NCBI GenBank assembly: GCA_025642075.2
Contig: JAODUO010001188.1
Location: forward strand, 62,001-126,000
Source: Ridgeia piscesae
Taxonomy: Eukaryota; Annelida; Polychaeta; Sabellida; Siboglinidae
Reading direction: 5' to 3'
Length of the DNA stretch: 64,000 nt
The notes beneath the pieces were generated by a model that was not told the DNA's origin, searched no databases, and saw nothing but the letters and a program-made list of their open reading frames with translations. Shown piece by piece: positions 12,701 to 27,734 of this stretch (position 1 is the stretch's first letter; every line of letters begins with the position of its first letter). Made by a program: the position numbers and the translations under genes.

Positions 12701-15700
12701 GCAGTGATTTAGCAGTGTGGGTTATGCTACAGACTACAGAGAGGGTGAATACGTTTTTGTGATTCACGCTGTAGTGCAGACGTCTGTAGAGTTATCTGTC
12801 TGTAGTTGTATGTGGAGCTGGCTTCATTAGACACTTGTACCTGCCCTGCACACTTCATGTATTATTTACTGACTGTGTAAGGTATTGATCGAATACAGTG
12901 TAAATGGCCAATTAATAACATCATCACGTTCCTACCCATACTGCTGTAATCAGGGCTTTATGCAGGATAAAATTATTGCCAGTCACATGTTTTGGTGGAC
13001 ACATGGATGTTAACTGTTAAGCCAGTTTACAAACTACTAAATGTGTCTGATGACCTGAAATGGACTACAAACACACATGTGACACCATTTACCCTCACTT
13101 TCAAGACATAACTGACAATATCTATGGTTTTGCGAGACCCGTCCACCCATATTTCTACCTGTCCATATTCATTTTTACCTGTCCAAATGACATACATAAA
13201 GCATATATGGCTGTAATAGAACATTGCATAGCACTGGACATAACTAGAAAAAATGATGAATTGCCAAATATTATATTGACCAAGTCGAATCAGTTTTGTC
13301 TGAATTTAATCTGTATGAGGCAGTGTAGTCCATCAAAAACATCTTGTTCTGAGTACATGTATAGCCATGATTGAATGTGATTGCTTAGTCCCATGGCAAA
13401 ATAATAGCGGGAATTTGTAGACTGTCTTATAAGTTGTAACTGTCAGTTAAATATTTTGAAAGTGTGCAAGAAAGTGAATTTAATATCCATGGACGCATGT
13501 GTTGATATAAAATGTTTGATTAATTAAAAACCAATGAAATATTAACGCTTGTAATGTGTTTTTGTTGCCTGATGGTAAACAACTTGCTGTAGTGGGCTGT
13601 TGGCCCTTGGTCAATATAGCTATCCACGGGCCAGTGTGAAGACAGTACAAAATAAATCTGATATGATGTACCTGATAGTATCCCCTGTGTGTCAGTAGGT
13701 CACAGGTTTATTACTTTAAAAAACTGCTCCTGTCTCTGACTGGCTCAAGAAGAATGTGGTATTTACTATTAAATGGGGGAATCACAAGAATTTGCAAGAC
13801 ATGTGTTGCTTTTAGACACACTAGCTTGTGGCTAGTGTAAACTGTAGACTGGCAAGTTCACCAGTTAAGATAATATACCAGTACTCAATGTCTGCAAAGT
13901 TCACCAGTTAAAAAAATACTGGTATTCAAATTGTGCACAAAATCTTGCCAATAACATAATTACCACACATCAATATTTAGAGTTCTTCCAGAAGTCTGGA
14001 GGGCTCAGTTTACACGTTGTGTTATTAATTGATACCAGTAATAAAGCTGGCGATTCGTAGATGGATTTAGAAAGTTATTTATGGATACAAGTAGAATAGA
14101 TTGGATTTTCCTGTATTTCTACTCCTGCACCTAGAAGCCAGTGTGTGTAACATAAGCTGTAGGGTGTGGTTGAGTTGATTACAAGAGCCCAGTAACATTA
14201 CACTGTAATTGTGCATCAGTTGTGTTGGTGTGGCTGTGCAGTATGTACTGTGTGTATTCAATGCAACTCTACCTCACCCTCCAGTAGCGTGATTGGTCAT
14301 CCATTCATATCAGTTGTCTCACAGTCTGTTCATCATCAACATGATGGTGGCTTTAGAAGTTTAGCTGCACACTGAAGTTTGGCTAGTCATCGCAGCACTG
14401 TGACGAATTGTCACCTATCATAGAAGTGTTGTCACCTGTCATAGAAGTGTGACACGTGGACACAGGCATGTGACAAATGGGCACCTTTCAGAAAAGTATA
14501 ACATGTTGTTTGTCACCTGTGACCTGTCACAGATGTGCAAGAAGCTGTCACCTGTCAATGCCTGTCATAGAAACATGACAGGGTGTCACCTGTCACAAAG
14601 TGATGACCAACCATGTTGCTGTTCTAGGCTCGCTTCCTGCAGCAGCACCAGGCCATGATGGATGAGTTTGTGGCGGAACGAGAGATGGAAGTGAACAAGA
14701 TGACTGAGAAACACAACGGTGAAGTGCAAGACCTCCACAAGGCACAGCATGACCTGGTAACGAGCCACCAGTTGGCGCTGCAGGATCAAAACAAGAGCCA
14801 CCAGATGGCACTGCAGGACCTGGAAACGAGCCACAAAGCAGCGCTGAAGGACCTGGAAGAAAGCCACCAGGTGGCGTTGAAGGACCAGGATGAAAGCCAC
14901 CAGGTGGCGCTGAAGGAACTAGAAGCGAAAATGAAGGTGGCCAATGATGAATTAAAAGACCTGCAAGAGAAACTTGGCCAGGAGATGGAGCAGCTTCGGC
15001 AGTCACATGACCAGCAGCTGGGACAGCTTAGGAAGTCACATGACCAGGAGCTGGAGCAGATTAAGAAGTCACATGACCAGGAGCTGGAACAGATTAAGAA
15101 GTCACATGACCAGGAGCTGGTGGAGAAAGATAACCTAAAGGTGAGGTTTTTAAGAACACTTGGTGGTTATGTAAGATACTTGATGACACACAACAAGACA
15201 GTTGATTAGAAATTGTGTATCGCGACTGTTAATCACTAGTTTGTTGGAATTTGTTAAGAAGCAGTATTGAAGTATGTTAACCATATGCCATGTTCCATAT
15301 TAGACAGTATAAAACTGTTATGTTTTATATTCAACATGTTCCAGATTAGACAGTATAAAACTGTTATGTTTTATATTCAACATGTTCCAGATTAGACAGT
15401 ATAAAACTGTTATGTTTTATATTCAACATGTTCCAGATTAGACGTATGGCTTACATGCTGTAGATTAGGCAGGACATAATGTTACACACACCAGAAACTT
15501 GTAACAAATTGGAAGGCTTACATTTAAATAGTTTGTATGGTAATTGTTTATTTATAGTTTAATTATACTGTACATGTTCTACGTTGTGATTTCGTTTCAG
15601 TAGTCTATGTTTAGTAACTAGTAAGTTTGGTTTTTTTATTGTACATTTTATGTTCAGCCACATAACTAAAAAAATCTGTATTTTCAACACAAACCCGTGA

Positions 15701-18700
15701 CAGGTGCATGACAAGGAAGTGTTTGTTACAGAAGAAGGAGGAGGAGGAGGGAGGAACGCTGGAGGAGAGGGTCACACAACTGAAGGAGGCACATCAACTT
15801 GAAATGGACAAACTTACAGCTTCATACGAAGGTTGGTTACAGTACAGCCTAGGACACAGAAGTTGAGTTGTGCGATGTGTTTGTCAGTAATGTGACTCCT
15901 CAGTGAAATGGTGTGTTCGTCAGTAAAGTAGTTTGTTACTTGAAGAAGTGATGTTTTCCTCTGTGAAGTAATTTGTTATTCAGAAAAGTGATGTTTTCCT
16001 CAGTGCGGTAATGTGTTCCTCAGTCGTGATGTGTTCCTCAGTTGAGTGATGTGATGTTCCTCAGTTGAGTGATGTGTTCTTCAGGGAGGCTGACTGAGGT
16101 GCATGAGAGGCTGACGAAGACTGTCACAGAGATGCAATCGTTTGCTCAAGAGCAACGCGAGGAACACGAGAAAGAATTGGAGGAACTGCGATCATCACAA
16201 AAGAAGGAGCTGGCTGATGCTGTTGAAAAGACCAAGCAAGGTTTGGTTTAGTTGTAATTGTCATAATCAAGGGGTGCTATGACTGCTACCTCCCCGTTGC
16301 GATGTCCAGTTTCATAGCTGGCCAGTTTCTACGTTATGTGCCATTTTGACCACACTTCATGTTGCTCAGTCACATCTGGGTGGTTCTTTGTCTTACTCTG
16401 GCTCTTGCAATCTTGGCAACCATTTTGTTGATTTTATGAAATCCTTTGTGAATGAATCAAGACATGATAGTACATTAGAACGTGTCAAAGGGTGCTGTTG
16501 TTTGTGACATGTGTCATGTGACTTGTAGAGTTGACCGCCAGTCATGTGGACGAGTTGGCCGCAGCCAAAGTGGACATGGAGGCGTCCATTGCCGATTTGG
16601 ACAAAGCCCACGCTGCTGAGATAGAAGAGTTGACCACACGTCACACGGCTGCACTGACCCAGTTGACAGCCGACCTGACGGCCACCCGTGACGCTGACAC
16701 AGCCGAGGTGACGGCAAGACATGACAGCGAGGTGACACGACTGACAGGTGAACATGAGCAGGTGACAGGTGAGCTCCGGGAGAAACACCTGAACGAGATG
16801 AACAGGTTGAGGACGGAGACTGAAGACAAGCTGGCTGAGATGACAAAACAACACGAGGAGATGACACGGAGACATGAGACGGAGGCGGCGGAGGTGGAGC
16901 AGAGACACGCGGAGCAGCTAGCAGAGCTGAGAGAACAGAGGGGCAGTGTGAGTGGTTGGGTGGAGCTGAACTGGCATTAATTTTCTTGTGGCATGTGACA
17001 TATTTAATCATGTTTTATTGAGCACGCAGCGTAACAGGTTACAGTTTTGTAATGTGTTATTTATTAATTTAGGTTGATTCTTTGAGATTCTTTAATGCTG
17101 TAATGTATGCAATTTTTGTTAATCCTGTTGATGAATTTATTTCATGTAGTTCTATGCCTTTATTTCATTACAATTATAGTTTATTGCTGTTGACCCTGAC
17201 ATTACATGAAAGAAGTAACTCTGTGTGCCGTGTTTCTAATGTGGACTCCATCTGTACTGTCCACGTAAGTTATTGTCGTGAAATATCTGATACCTTCACC
17301 AGTTTTTATGGTTATTTCAAGAAATTCATGTTCCTTGTGGTCACAAGGTGTGTGATGTCAATGGCCAATGTATGGTTTGGCGTGAATATTCATAATAATA
17401 TGGCTGAATAATTGATCATCCACTTGGCAGCAAGTTCAAAATGATTGGTGTAAATAAAAACTTATTAAGACATAAGTCGCAAAAAAAGCACTTAGAGGAA
17501 ATTATCACATTTTGATAGAAAGTATTTATGGGAAATAATAACGTTTTGATAGAAAGTACTTATGAGAAATTGTCATGTTTTGGTAAAGTACACCTTGAAC
17601 GCGTGCAAGCTTATAAAGAATTCTTTTCATTTATGTTTAAGAAATAAGGCACTTCACACATTTTAATTAATGCTATTGCTCTACTTCAGGATTCAGAAAC
17701 ACAACTAGAGCAGTTGAAGGAGCAGCTTGGAGCGAAAGAGGAAGAGCTGGAGCACGTTCGGAGCAGTATGGAGGAGCTCCGGCACGGCCTGGAGGAGGCG
17801 AATACGTTGGCGTTTTCAGAGCTTCGGGAAGAGTTAGAGTCAAGGCACCAAGAGGAGGAGAAGAGGATGGAAGAAGAGGCTGCTGCTCAATTGCTCCAAC
17901 TGAGGACAGCTCTGGAGGAAGAAAAAGAGGTGAATTTAGTGTCTCAGTCCTGAATGCCATGGGCCATTTTAATCATAGCACGTTTTGGTAATTCATATCA
18001 CAACTGAAGTAATTTTGAGGTTGCAGTAACTCAGTTTCACCTGCAGTAATGCAAGTGATGTTACTATCGACTGTAACATATGTTGTGTCATGTTGGCCAC
18101 TGTACTTAAAATCATGTTTCTGTAGTTGTGTCATGTTAATTATTGTAACAGGTCGTGTAGGTCATAACAGCTAAGGTACAGTTAAACTGAAGTCATGTTA
18201 ACCGTTGACACCCAACTTGACCTGTGAGACTGACCGATGGTTACAGGCTGAGATAGAGACGGTGAAGAAGAGACTGGAGACGGAGATTGCAACTCTACGC
18301 CTGAGCCTCGAGAGTGTGAGTGAAGAGAGTGACACCGAGCGCCACCTGCTGGAGAGATTAGCCACATTGACGGAGCAGCACACAGCGGAGTCGACAGCAA
18401 ATGACGAGTTGATCGAGAAGCTGCGTAATGACATTGAGGAGATGCAAGATGAGGCTGAGAGGGTCAGTTGATGTCTACTTTATAAATATTTCTAAATTTA
18501 ATTAGTTTAACATTTCAGTGCGAGTTCCCACTACAGCTATTTAAAAATTTGTGACGCTTGAATTTGACATCCCTCTCCAGCGGTAATAGCAATTATCTTG
18601 TTACTTTTTCAAACTAGCATTAACAGCTTTTAATGTTCCGTTTCTGATATTCCTCTGCCAGTACAAAGAAACGATAGCTACTCTAGAGGCCGAGTTGTCG

Positions 18701-21700
18701 GAGCAAGACAGTGACAAGGAGCGCCACCTGGTAGAGAAGGAAGAGCACGAGTTGTTGTCGAGTAGACGCGGAGCGAGAGGATGCGGAGAAAGACAATTTA
18801 CTTAAGATGCTGCATTCTGACATTGCGCGACTCAGCACTGAGAGGTGAGGATCTCGGTGAAGTGACAGTCGCTGGTAGAAACAATCCTTTTAGCAGTAGG
18901 CTTACTGTTATGTCTTGGAGTATGTAGAAACATGCACTGGTGCACCATTACATATGCACATGCACACGCACAAGCACACACAAACACATACACATATACA
19001 TTCACACACATACACACACACCACACACACAATCACACACCACCACGTGCACCACACACGCACACACATACATTCACAGCTAGGCATGACACAACACCAG
19101 TAGACGACAGCAGAATCATCCTTGTGTCAAGTGACTGACGCTGGTTGGTTGACAGGGATGACATTCAGGTGTCCAATGAGCGACTGCTGCGATTGCTTTC
19201 GGACGTCGTCCAGTCAAACCTTCACACCGAGGACAGAATCAATCACCGACTGACCACACTGGTCAACCAGTCAGCTCGACACTCGCCCCAGGGTGAGGGC
19301 AGTAACAGTGATACTTCCGGTGACAAAGACACCTCAGATGACAGGCGTGGATCAGGTGACAGACGTGCTTCTGGTGACAGGGGCCAGTTTGGTGACAATG
19401 GCGCCGGGGATGAGGCTGCAGGTAGAGGTAAGTCTGTGTTGCCCTCCCAATGTTGTGTAAACTTACGATTTGTAGAATTATTCACTGAAACTAGTGATGT
19501 CCCATGGTTTTAGAACCAGTGGTAGCTCCCGTTCTTTTGAACCACTGATGTAGTTATACTCTCTCTCCCCCTCTCTCCCTCACATTCCCATTCTCTCTCC
19601 CCACCTCTCTCCTCCCTCCCTTCGTCCCGCCCATTGTCCTTTCATCTCTCCCTCCCTAGCAGTCCCCTTTTTCTCTCCCGCTCTCTCCATCCAACCATCT
19701 CTCCCTTCCTCTTTCCCTCCCTCCCTACATTCCTCCCTCACTCCCCTACTTTGTCTCCCTCACTCCCCCAGAATCCTCTCTAAAATTAGTGATCTTCTCT
19801 CCAGAACATGCGAATGCAAATAGTAGGCAATTCTTGTGTCACACTGTCACTATGTCACACTATGCTATGGTTTGACACAGTGAATTCTAGTTTTTGTCTT
19901 CAACTATGTCATGTCTTATAGGTGCGTCCCTAGCGCCACATGCATCTGACTTGGCACCACACAACACAAGTGTCTTGTCAGGTGTGTCGGACGAGGGTCT
20001 TGACGTGTCGCAGCGCATTGACAGCATCTTCTCTGGACCAGAGTTTGACCCCGAGGTAGAGGAAGTTGTCACAGGTGAGTGTCTGGTTTCATCTGATGGC
20101 GTCTATGTCACCAGTGGTGTTTGTCGCATCCCTAGTGGCGTATGTCATGTGTCACAGTTGGTATCCGTTGTGTGTCAGTGGTGATGTATTTTATGAGACA
20201 CTGCTGGTGTCTGTGGTGTCAGTGATGACATCTGTCATGTTTCATGTGTCAGTGGTGGGGCTCATCTTGTGTCAGTGGTGGTGCCTGTCATGTGTCACTG
20301 GTGGTGTCTGTCATGTGTCACTGGTGGTATCTGTCACATCATGTCAGTGGTGGGGCTCATCTTGTGTCACTGGTGGTTTCTGTCATGTGTCAGTGGTGGT
20401 GGATGTCATGTGTTAGTGGTGATGTCTGTCACGTGCCACTGGTGACGCCATTGACAACATTTTGTTGAAGATATGGCACAATTTGTATCGGTAACATTTA
20501 GCAAAGATCAGAAATTGTAACTGGTTACTTCTGTTGGTGCATTTGTTATTTGTTTTGTCTTCAGAGAAGTTTGTGCTGGAGACACTAGTCCAGCAGTCAG
20601 GTACAACCCCCCTCTAGGGCTACTCCCTGTGGGCATTCCCTCACTATCCCTAGGGTGCATCCTGCTTTTCGCACAGGTCTCTAAGGGTCTCACATGCTAC
20701 ACTCCGGTCTGGGACCATAATATCACAACATGGATGCGTTTGCTGGACGTGTATTCACGTTTAATTTAATGTGTGCATTTAATGTGTTTGTTCATAAATG
20801 TTTCTCCCCATCTGTAGATGTGTAACTGCTTTACACGTCTCTTGTACATAGACATGTAAAGCTGTAACACATTTTACCTAATTGTGTTTGTGTTCCATTG
20901 GAGGACATACCTAACTGCATGTGTTGTGAAGTTAACATACCAATTACATGTCCTGTTAATGCACCAATTAATATCACTCAAGTTTATGTACATCATGCTA
21001 ACACATTGGTTGGTGTTCCCTGTGTTGATCCTTACCTTATGTGTCCTTGTTGATCCCACTGGCGAATAAAACTTCATGCAAGGTGATGGACAAGGTTCAG
21101 TTCATATGAGCGTGTATGGAAACAGGTCTAACCGTTATCCACACTATTGGTCACTGGTCTTGCTTGAAAATAGAGGATTTGTCTGCACAATTCACAAGTG
21201 ATTCAAGACCTGAATTAAAGCCATAATAGTTAACAAGTAAATTTGTGCACACGTGTTTGGTTGCTTGTTCCATTTCAGATAATTCATTCTCCTTTTGGAA
21301 AAAATGGAACTAATGAATTAGATAAAAAAAACCACTAGCTATAACAGGACTAGTTTTAATGCTAAATTGCTTATTCTGCTATTAATGTACTCAGTGAAAA
21401 TGTAGTTAACCCATTAGACCCCAGCTGGTTAAATTGACTAGTGCTCCTGTTCCCCAAGCTGCAGCCACTGATTTCACCAGTTTGGGGTGCTTGCAGATTT
21501 TAAGCTGTATCTTCAAAACTACTGATTTTCTATAATTGCAAGTTGTGTTTATTTTAATGTTCATTTAATTATCTTTAAATTGGTGTAACTTTGGTGTATG
21601 TTGGTAAAACATATGTTGTTATATATAGGTGACAAACAGAACATTACTATTCTGGACAACAATACAGTAGAATATATCATGTTTTATTCACATAAAATGT

Positions 21701-24518
21701 ATTATATTGTTCTATTTACACATGCTCTACCTTGTTTAGATATGGTACTATGTAAATCAGTTCATTTTGTCTGGATATGGACAGGAAACACAGCTTTGCA
21801 AGACTTCTATCTTGGTTGTCATCATCCTATATGTGACTTCTGTGTCATGCCAATGTGTATGTTGACATTGTGATCACTGGTATTTTGACACCTGAAACAA
21901 CGAAATGTCAACCATTAGGAAAATTGGCAATGTTACCTAATGATTTGTTATAATAAAACACCTAATTTTCATATATCAACACATAATCAACAGTTTCGGT
22001 GCTGAAAACCCGACTACTGGTCACCCAACCTGGACAACGAAACATAAACAAAGATCCGATCATTCATTTTATCGCTCATTCAGTTGTATTTCGTACGTAA
22101 TGTAAACTTACCTTCAGTTCAATGCCAGAAGTGTCCAATCCAACGATATATAAGCACAAACTTAATCAGTAGTAACCAGATACGATGTCCAAGGCGCCGC
22201 CATTTTTGAAGGTCCACAGATGATGAACTTCAATCACGAAAAACTCAAAAAATTTCAGTGCAAACCCATGTCAAAATTACCCAGGATTCATAGCTGAGAT
22301 ATCAAAGAATCAGTGGGAATTAGTCTCTTAAGTATCCGCAAGATGGGGCCACCATTAGAGGCTTTATCTCCGCCGGACGCTTTCGGGCGCTCTGGGGAGG
22401 AGACACCCGGGCGCTTTTGGACGCGTGGGGTCTAATGGGTTAAAATGGGCAATGGGTGTGAACCGTAATTATCTGGTGTCAGTCTGTATTGACATGTCAC
22501 TGTCATACACACAACATTGAAGTGACGCGTCATTGTCTGTGTCATGTGTCACAGACGCGGGCACCCGTCTACAGACAGCTGTGGAGCGTCTCCTTGAAAT
22601 TATCCTCGACACATCGCAGCAGCTTCATGACATGCAGCAGACACAGCGCCACCTAGGGGCAACACTGGAGGAGCACGTTGTTGAGACGGCGATGCTGCGA
22701 GAACATTGTGAAGAGTTGGAGGAGAGGCTGGAGGAGGAGGGTAGAGCCAAGGAGCTGCTCGCCACGGAGCTCAACACAGCCGAAGGTTGGTTACGGTTAA
22801 TGACTGACAGGGTGACCAACAAATAGATGGCAGACTGACGGACGGACAGACCGACAAATGGACAGATGGACAGACAGCTGGATGGATGGACAGACGACCA
22901 GACAGCTGTATGGATGGACAGACTGCTAGACAGCTGGATGGATGGACAGACGGCTAGACAGCTGGATGGATGGACAGACGGCTAGACAGCTGGATGGATG
23001 GACAGACGGCTAGACAGCTGGATGGATGGACAGACGGCTAGACAGCTGGATGGATGGACAGACGGCTAGACAGCTGGATGGATGGACAGACGGCCAGACA
23101 GCTGGATGGATGGACAGACGGCTAGACAGCTGGATGGATGGACAGACGGCTAAACAGCTGGATGGATGGACAGACAGCCAGACAGCTGGATGGATGGACA
23201 GACGGCTAGACAGCTGGATGGATGGACAGACGGCTAGACAGCTGGATGGATGGACAGACAGCCAGACAGCTGGATGGATGGACAGACGGCTAGACAGCTG
23301 GATGGATGGACAGACAGCTAGACAACTGTATGGATGGACAAACAGCCAGACAGCTGGATGGATGGACAGACGGCCAGACAGCTGTATGGATGGACAAACA
23401 GCCAGACAGCTGGATGGATGGACAGATGGCCAGACAGCTGTATGGATGGACAAACAGCCAGACAGCTGGATGGATGGACAAACAGCTGGATGGATGGACA
23501 GACGGCTAGACAACTGTATGGATGGACAAACAGCCAGACAGCTGGATGGATGGACAAACAGCTGGATGGATGGACAGACGGCTAGACAACTGTATGGATG
23601 GACAAACGGCCAGACAGCTGGATGGATGGACAGACGGCCAGACAGCTGGATGGATGGACAAACAGCTGGATGGATGGACAGACGGCTAGACAACTGTATG
23701 GATGGACAAACAGCCAGACAGCTGGATGGATGGACAGACGGCCAGACAGCTGTATGGATGGACAAACAGCCAGACAGCTGGATGGATGGACAGACGGCTA
23801 GACAACTGGATGGATGGACAGACGGCTAGACAGCTGGATGGATGGACAGACAGCCAGATGGCTGGATAGATGGACAGACGGCCAGATAGCTGGATGGATG
23901 GACAGATGAAGTGACCTACAGGCGGATAAATGGATAGCCTGAAATGACAGATTGAATAGACTTAATGACACATGGTTGAGTAAACCGGTAGACAAACAGA
24001 GAGCTGTGTGACACACAGAGAGGTGGGCAGGCAGACAGACTGACAGACATGCTTGCAAACAATGCCTCTAACTACAACCAGAAGCGTGTCATTACAACTG
24101 TTTTGACGTTGACACTTCACAGATCTGACTGTGACACAAGAATAGGACAGCATATTTTGCAGAGTTGCATGGGCACGTGTTGTGGTTGCCACGGCAACAT
24201 CAACGCGATTGTCATGACAACACATGTTGTAGGGTTGGTGCAGGGCTACAGTGGGGAGAGAGAGGAGCGGGAGGCACGGTTCCAGGCCTTGGAGGACACC
24301 AAGGAGGGACTCATCATTGAGCTGGAGCAGACAAAGCGGCGTCTGGCGGACCTCGAGGCAGCGGCCTCAGACCTCGATGCTCGCACTGAGGACCTGGCTC
24401 GTCAACGGGCGGAATTTGAGGAGGGCCTTGGGGAACAGGGTAAGTGGCTCTAGTTGCTTGTGTTGGTGTAGCCGTAGGTGTTTGCTTGGTGTGTTATTGT
24501 TGTGTAGCTTAGTGGGTG

Positions 24519-24558
<40 letters not shown>

Positions 24559-26196
24559 TGTCGTGATGTTTGGTTGCCCTGTGATTGCTGTGTCACACTG
24601 GGGTGACATGTCATTGCTATGAAACATTTGATGACATGTCATTGCTGTGAAACATTTCGATGACATGTCATTGCTGTGAAACATTTGATGACATGTCATT
24701 GCTGTGAAACATTTTGATGACATGTCATTGCTGTGAAACATTTCGATGACATGTCAGTGCTGTGGAACAGTTGGATGACATGTCATTGAAGTGTGACACT
24801 TTTGATGTGTAACACTCTGGTGGCATGTCATTGATGAGGATACTTGGATGATGTGTCCCTGCTGTGTCATATATTGTTGTGTGTTGTGTGCAGCGTGGAT
24901 GTAGACTGGTGGTATAGTTATAAAACTTGTTTTCATTGAGACATTTTGATGTTTGTGATTTATGCATCAGTGTTGTAGCAACTGCATTGCAGAAATTTTA
25001 CACATCTATTTCAACCCACTTAGCATGACAGACTTGCACCATACATTGCGGGGGGCCATTTGCCAAAAGCCACTAGTTATGTAGGTGGGATATATTTGAT
25101 GTGCCCAACCCGCCCTCCGAGGTGGTACATAGTCACGACTTATTTAATTCCCAGTGCTGTCTCGGTTTGGAGTGGCTTGATTCTCTAACACTTTGTGTTT
25201 GCTTTCTTTTCATTTTACTCACTGTGTGTGCTTTTCCATTGGTTTGCATGCGTAGTTGATCGCAGTGATCAGGTGGCCCCGAAAGCTTCCACCGACAGCC
25301 ACAAGGTGGAGGACAAGGCTGTCGATAGTGGGTCAGGTCGGTGCAGAAACCACAGCCTTTGTTAAACACAAATTGGCTAGCAATTAATTATTGGTAGAAG
25401 GTTGAACTAACCTTAGCTTACTAACATTTGGCTTGAGTGTGGTTTAATTAATGTACCACATTTAAGTATACCTGCCATAATTAGTGTTCACCCCCTTTTT
25501 ATGACATTAGTCTACCATAAAAGTTAGTATTGTATCTGTCATTTTTAGAATAAATTCCCTGTCAACCAGTAAAAACAGCAGAAAGTGCCACCTGCATTGG
25601 CAAAATTTGCAGTCCTTTGACCACAAAGTCACCATTACATTGATGGATAAAACTATTCTAGTCAATTTACATTGAAATGTGGCATCCTAGTTGAAATAAA
25701 CTAAAATTTTATGCAATATTAATGGTGCAATGGTAGTTTTCAGAGGAACTGGCAAATTTTGTGTATGGTTGTGTCATTAAAGACACAGATATGTAGCAAT
25801 TTTTCATGAACTTACTGTAAGCTTAACGCATCTATGATATGTATATGGTTAGGTCATTTAATGATACATAAATTTAGTCTTAACAATTGTGTAAAGACAA
25901 TCATATTTATTGGCTGAACTGATATTTTGGGCTGTAATGATACATTAGGTTATGATTCGATATATATCACAATACATGTGTCACGGTATATATATATCTT
26001 GATCCATAACTACGTAGTTTTAGACTTCAGTAGCAAAGGGTACTAACTGTTTGTTGCTGACATACAAGCCTAAATTGCAAAACAATTAATAGTAATAAAT
26101 AAATACCACAATGTCTGTATTCGTATTGTATGACATGTTTAACGGCCAGGACTTGTCCACATTGTTTGTATGCTCTGCTTCCAAAGAGCAAGATAT

Positions 26197-26263
<67 letters not shown>

Positions 26264-27686
26264 TTTAGAAGAGGTAGTGTTCAATCATTATTTTCCATAT
26301 ATTTGTAATTTTATTGCTATGTCTAATTTTGCTGTTTGTTAAGAATGACAATAAACTGTCTAATTTGATTTGAGATTCATCCAGATTTAATTACTTAGTG
26401 TATTTACTTGCTTAGCTGAAGAAATGTAGTTAAAAATACATAATGTATGAAGCAGATAATAAAGGTCGTGACCTCAGTAAGCACTCCGTTGGTTGTACTC
26501 ATGTGTTAGTTGAATTGGTGTTTTATAGGAGCAGTGCAATGGTTGATGGTGTTATTTTAATTATTATGTTTACTGATTGCTTTCGTAAGTGTGACTACAT
26601 TTGTACGTAATTTAACTAATAAGTATGTCTGATTGGATTTGTGTATTTGTGTGTTAAGTTGGATTGCATTAGTTAGTACAAATTGGATTTGTAAACATAT
26701 ATTCAATTGAATTAGCAAATGTGTTATCCTGTAATTGTAAGCACATGGTCAGATTTCTAAGCACATTTCCATGTGGGTGTGTAGTTTGAACGAGTGTGTT
26801 GATTTGGCAGTGTGTGTGTTGTAGGTTTAGTGCAACAGTTGACGCGAGTGACGGAGGAGAAGCGAGACGTGGAGCGACAGAGCGAGAAAGAGAGGAGTGG
26901 CTGGGAGCAGGCGAGACGGGACCTGGAGATGACGGTGGAGGAGCTACACATGGAGATGGAGAGAGTGCAGGAGGAGAGGAAGAACGAGACGGACGACCTA
27001 CGCAGACAGATAGAAGCCACCAACAAGCAGCTCGCCGCCAACCGCAAGTTCCTCGAAGTAAGTGATGTGTCATTGGATGTCCTTTCAGGAGTCAGTAGAG
27101 CATGTTCACTTTTCGTAATTCCGCATCATCTGTGGTTGTAGTATACAATGTGACTTTCCCTTCAATAACTACATTGGTTGTATACAAGTTATGTTGCCAT
27201 CTGACTAACACGTTCAGGCAGGCAGACCAGGAGACTGTGTTCAAAACTAGACATTTGTTTTAGTTCTTGATTCAGTGGAGCGTGACGTGTTCCATGTTCC
27301 ATGTGGTTATGTTCACAGCTACTTTTGGTTGTTATTTCACAAGTTACAGAGGCATGACAGGTTCAAGGTATGTTATTTTTATGAAATTGGTAGTGCGTGA
27401 CATGTTCACCACTGTTGTTGTTTCAGGAGCAGTCGGTGGAGCGTGAGATGGAGCGGGACGAGCTCCAGCAGAAGATGGAGCAGTTGGAGAAATTAAAACG
27501 CGACTCTGAGACTTGGCAGAGTCGAGATCAGAGACTGGATCGCGAGGTACAAAGTCGCTAAAATCACACAAATCCAAACATAAATACTGCAGTGAAAGGA
27601 TTCATGCCAAAATACAACACATTAACATTCCCTTTTACACGCACACACACACACACGCACACTCTCTCTCACACACGCACACACGC

Positions 27687-27734
<48 letters not shown>

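Noticed and set aside
15704..15731. Earlier acceptor for exon 4 (gtgacag|gtgcat)
   Set aside because: Gives an in-frame stop inside the exon.
18731..18760. Tiny intron inside exon 9 to explain the frame break
   Set aside because: Would be about 30 nt with poor sites; a one-base insertion is simpler and restores the helix exactly.
23010..23829. 251- and 267-codon ORFs on both strands
   Set aside because: 28-bp array open in all frames; not coding.
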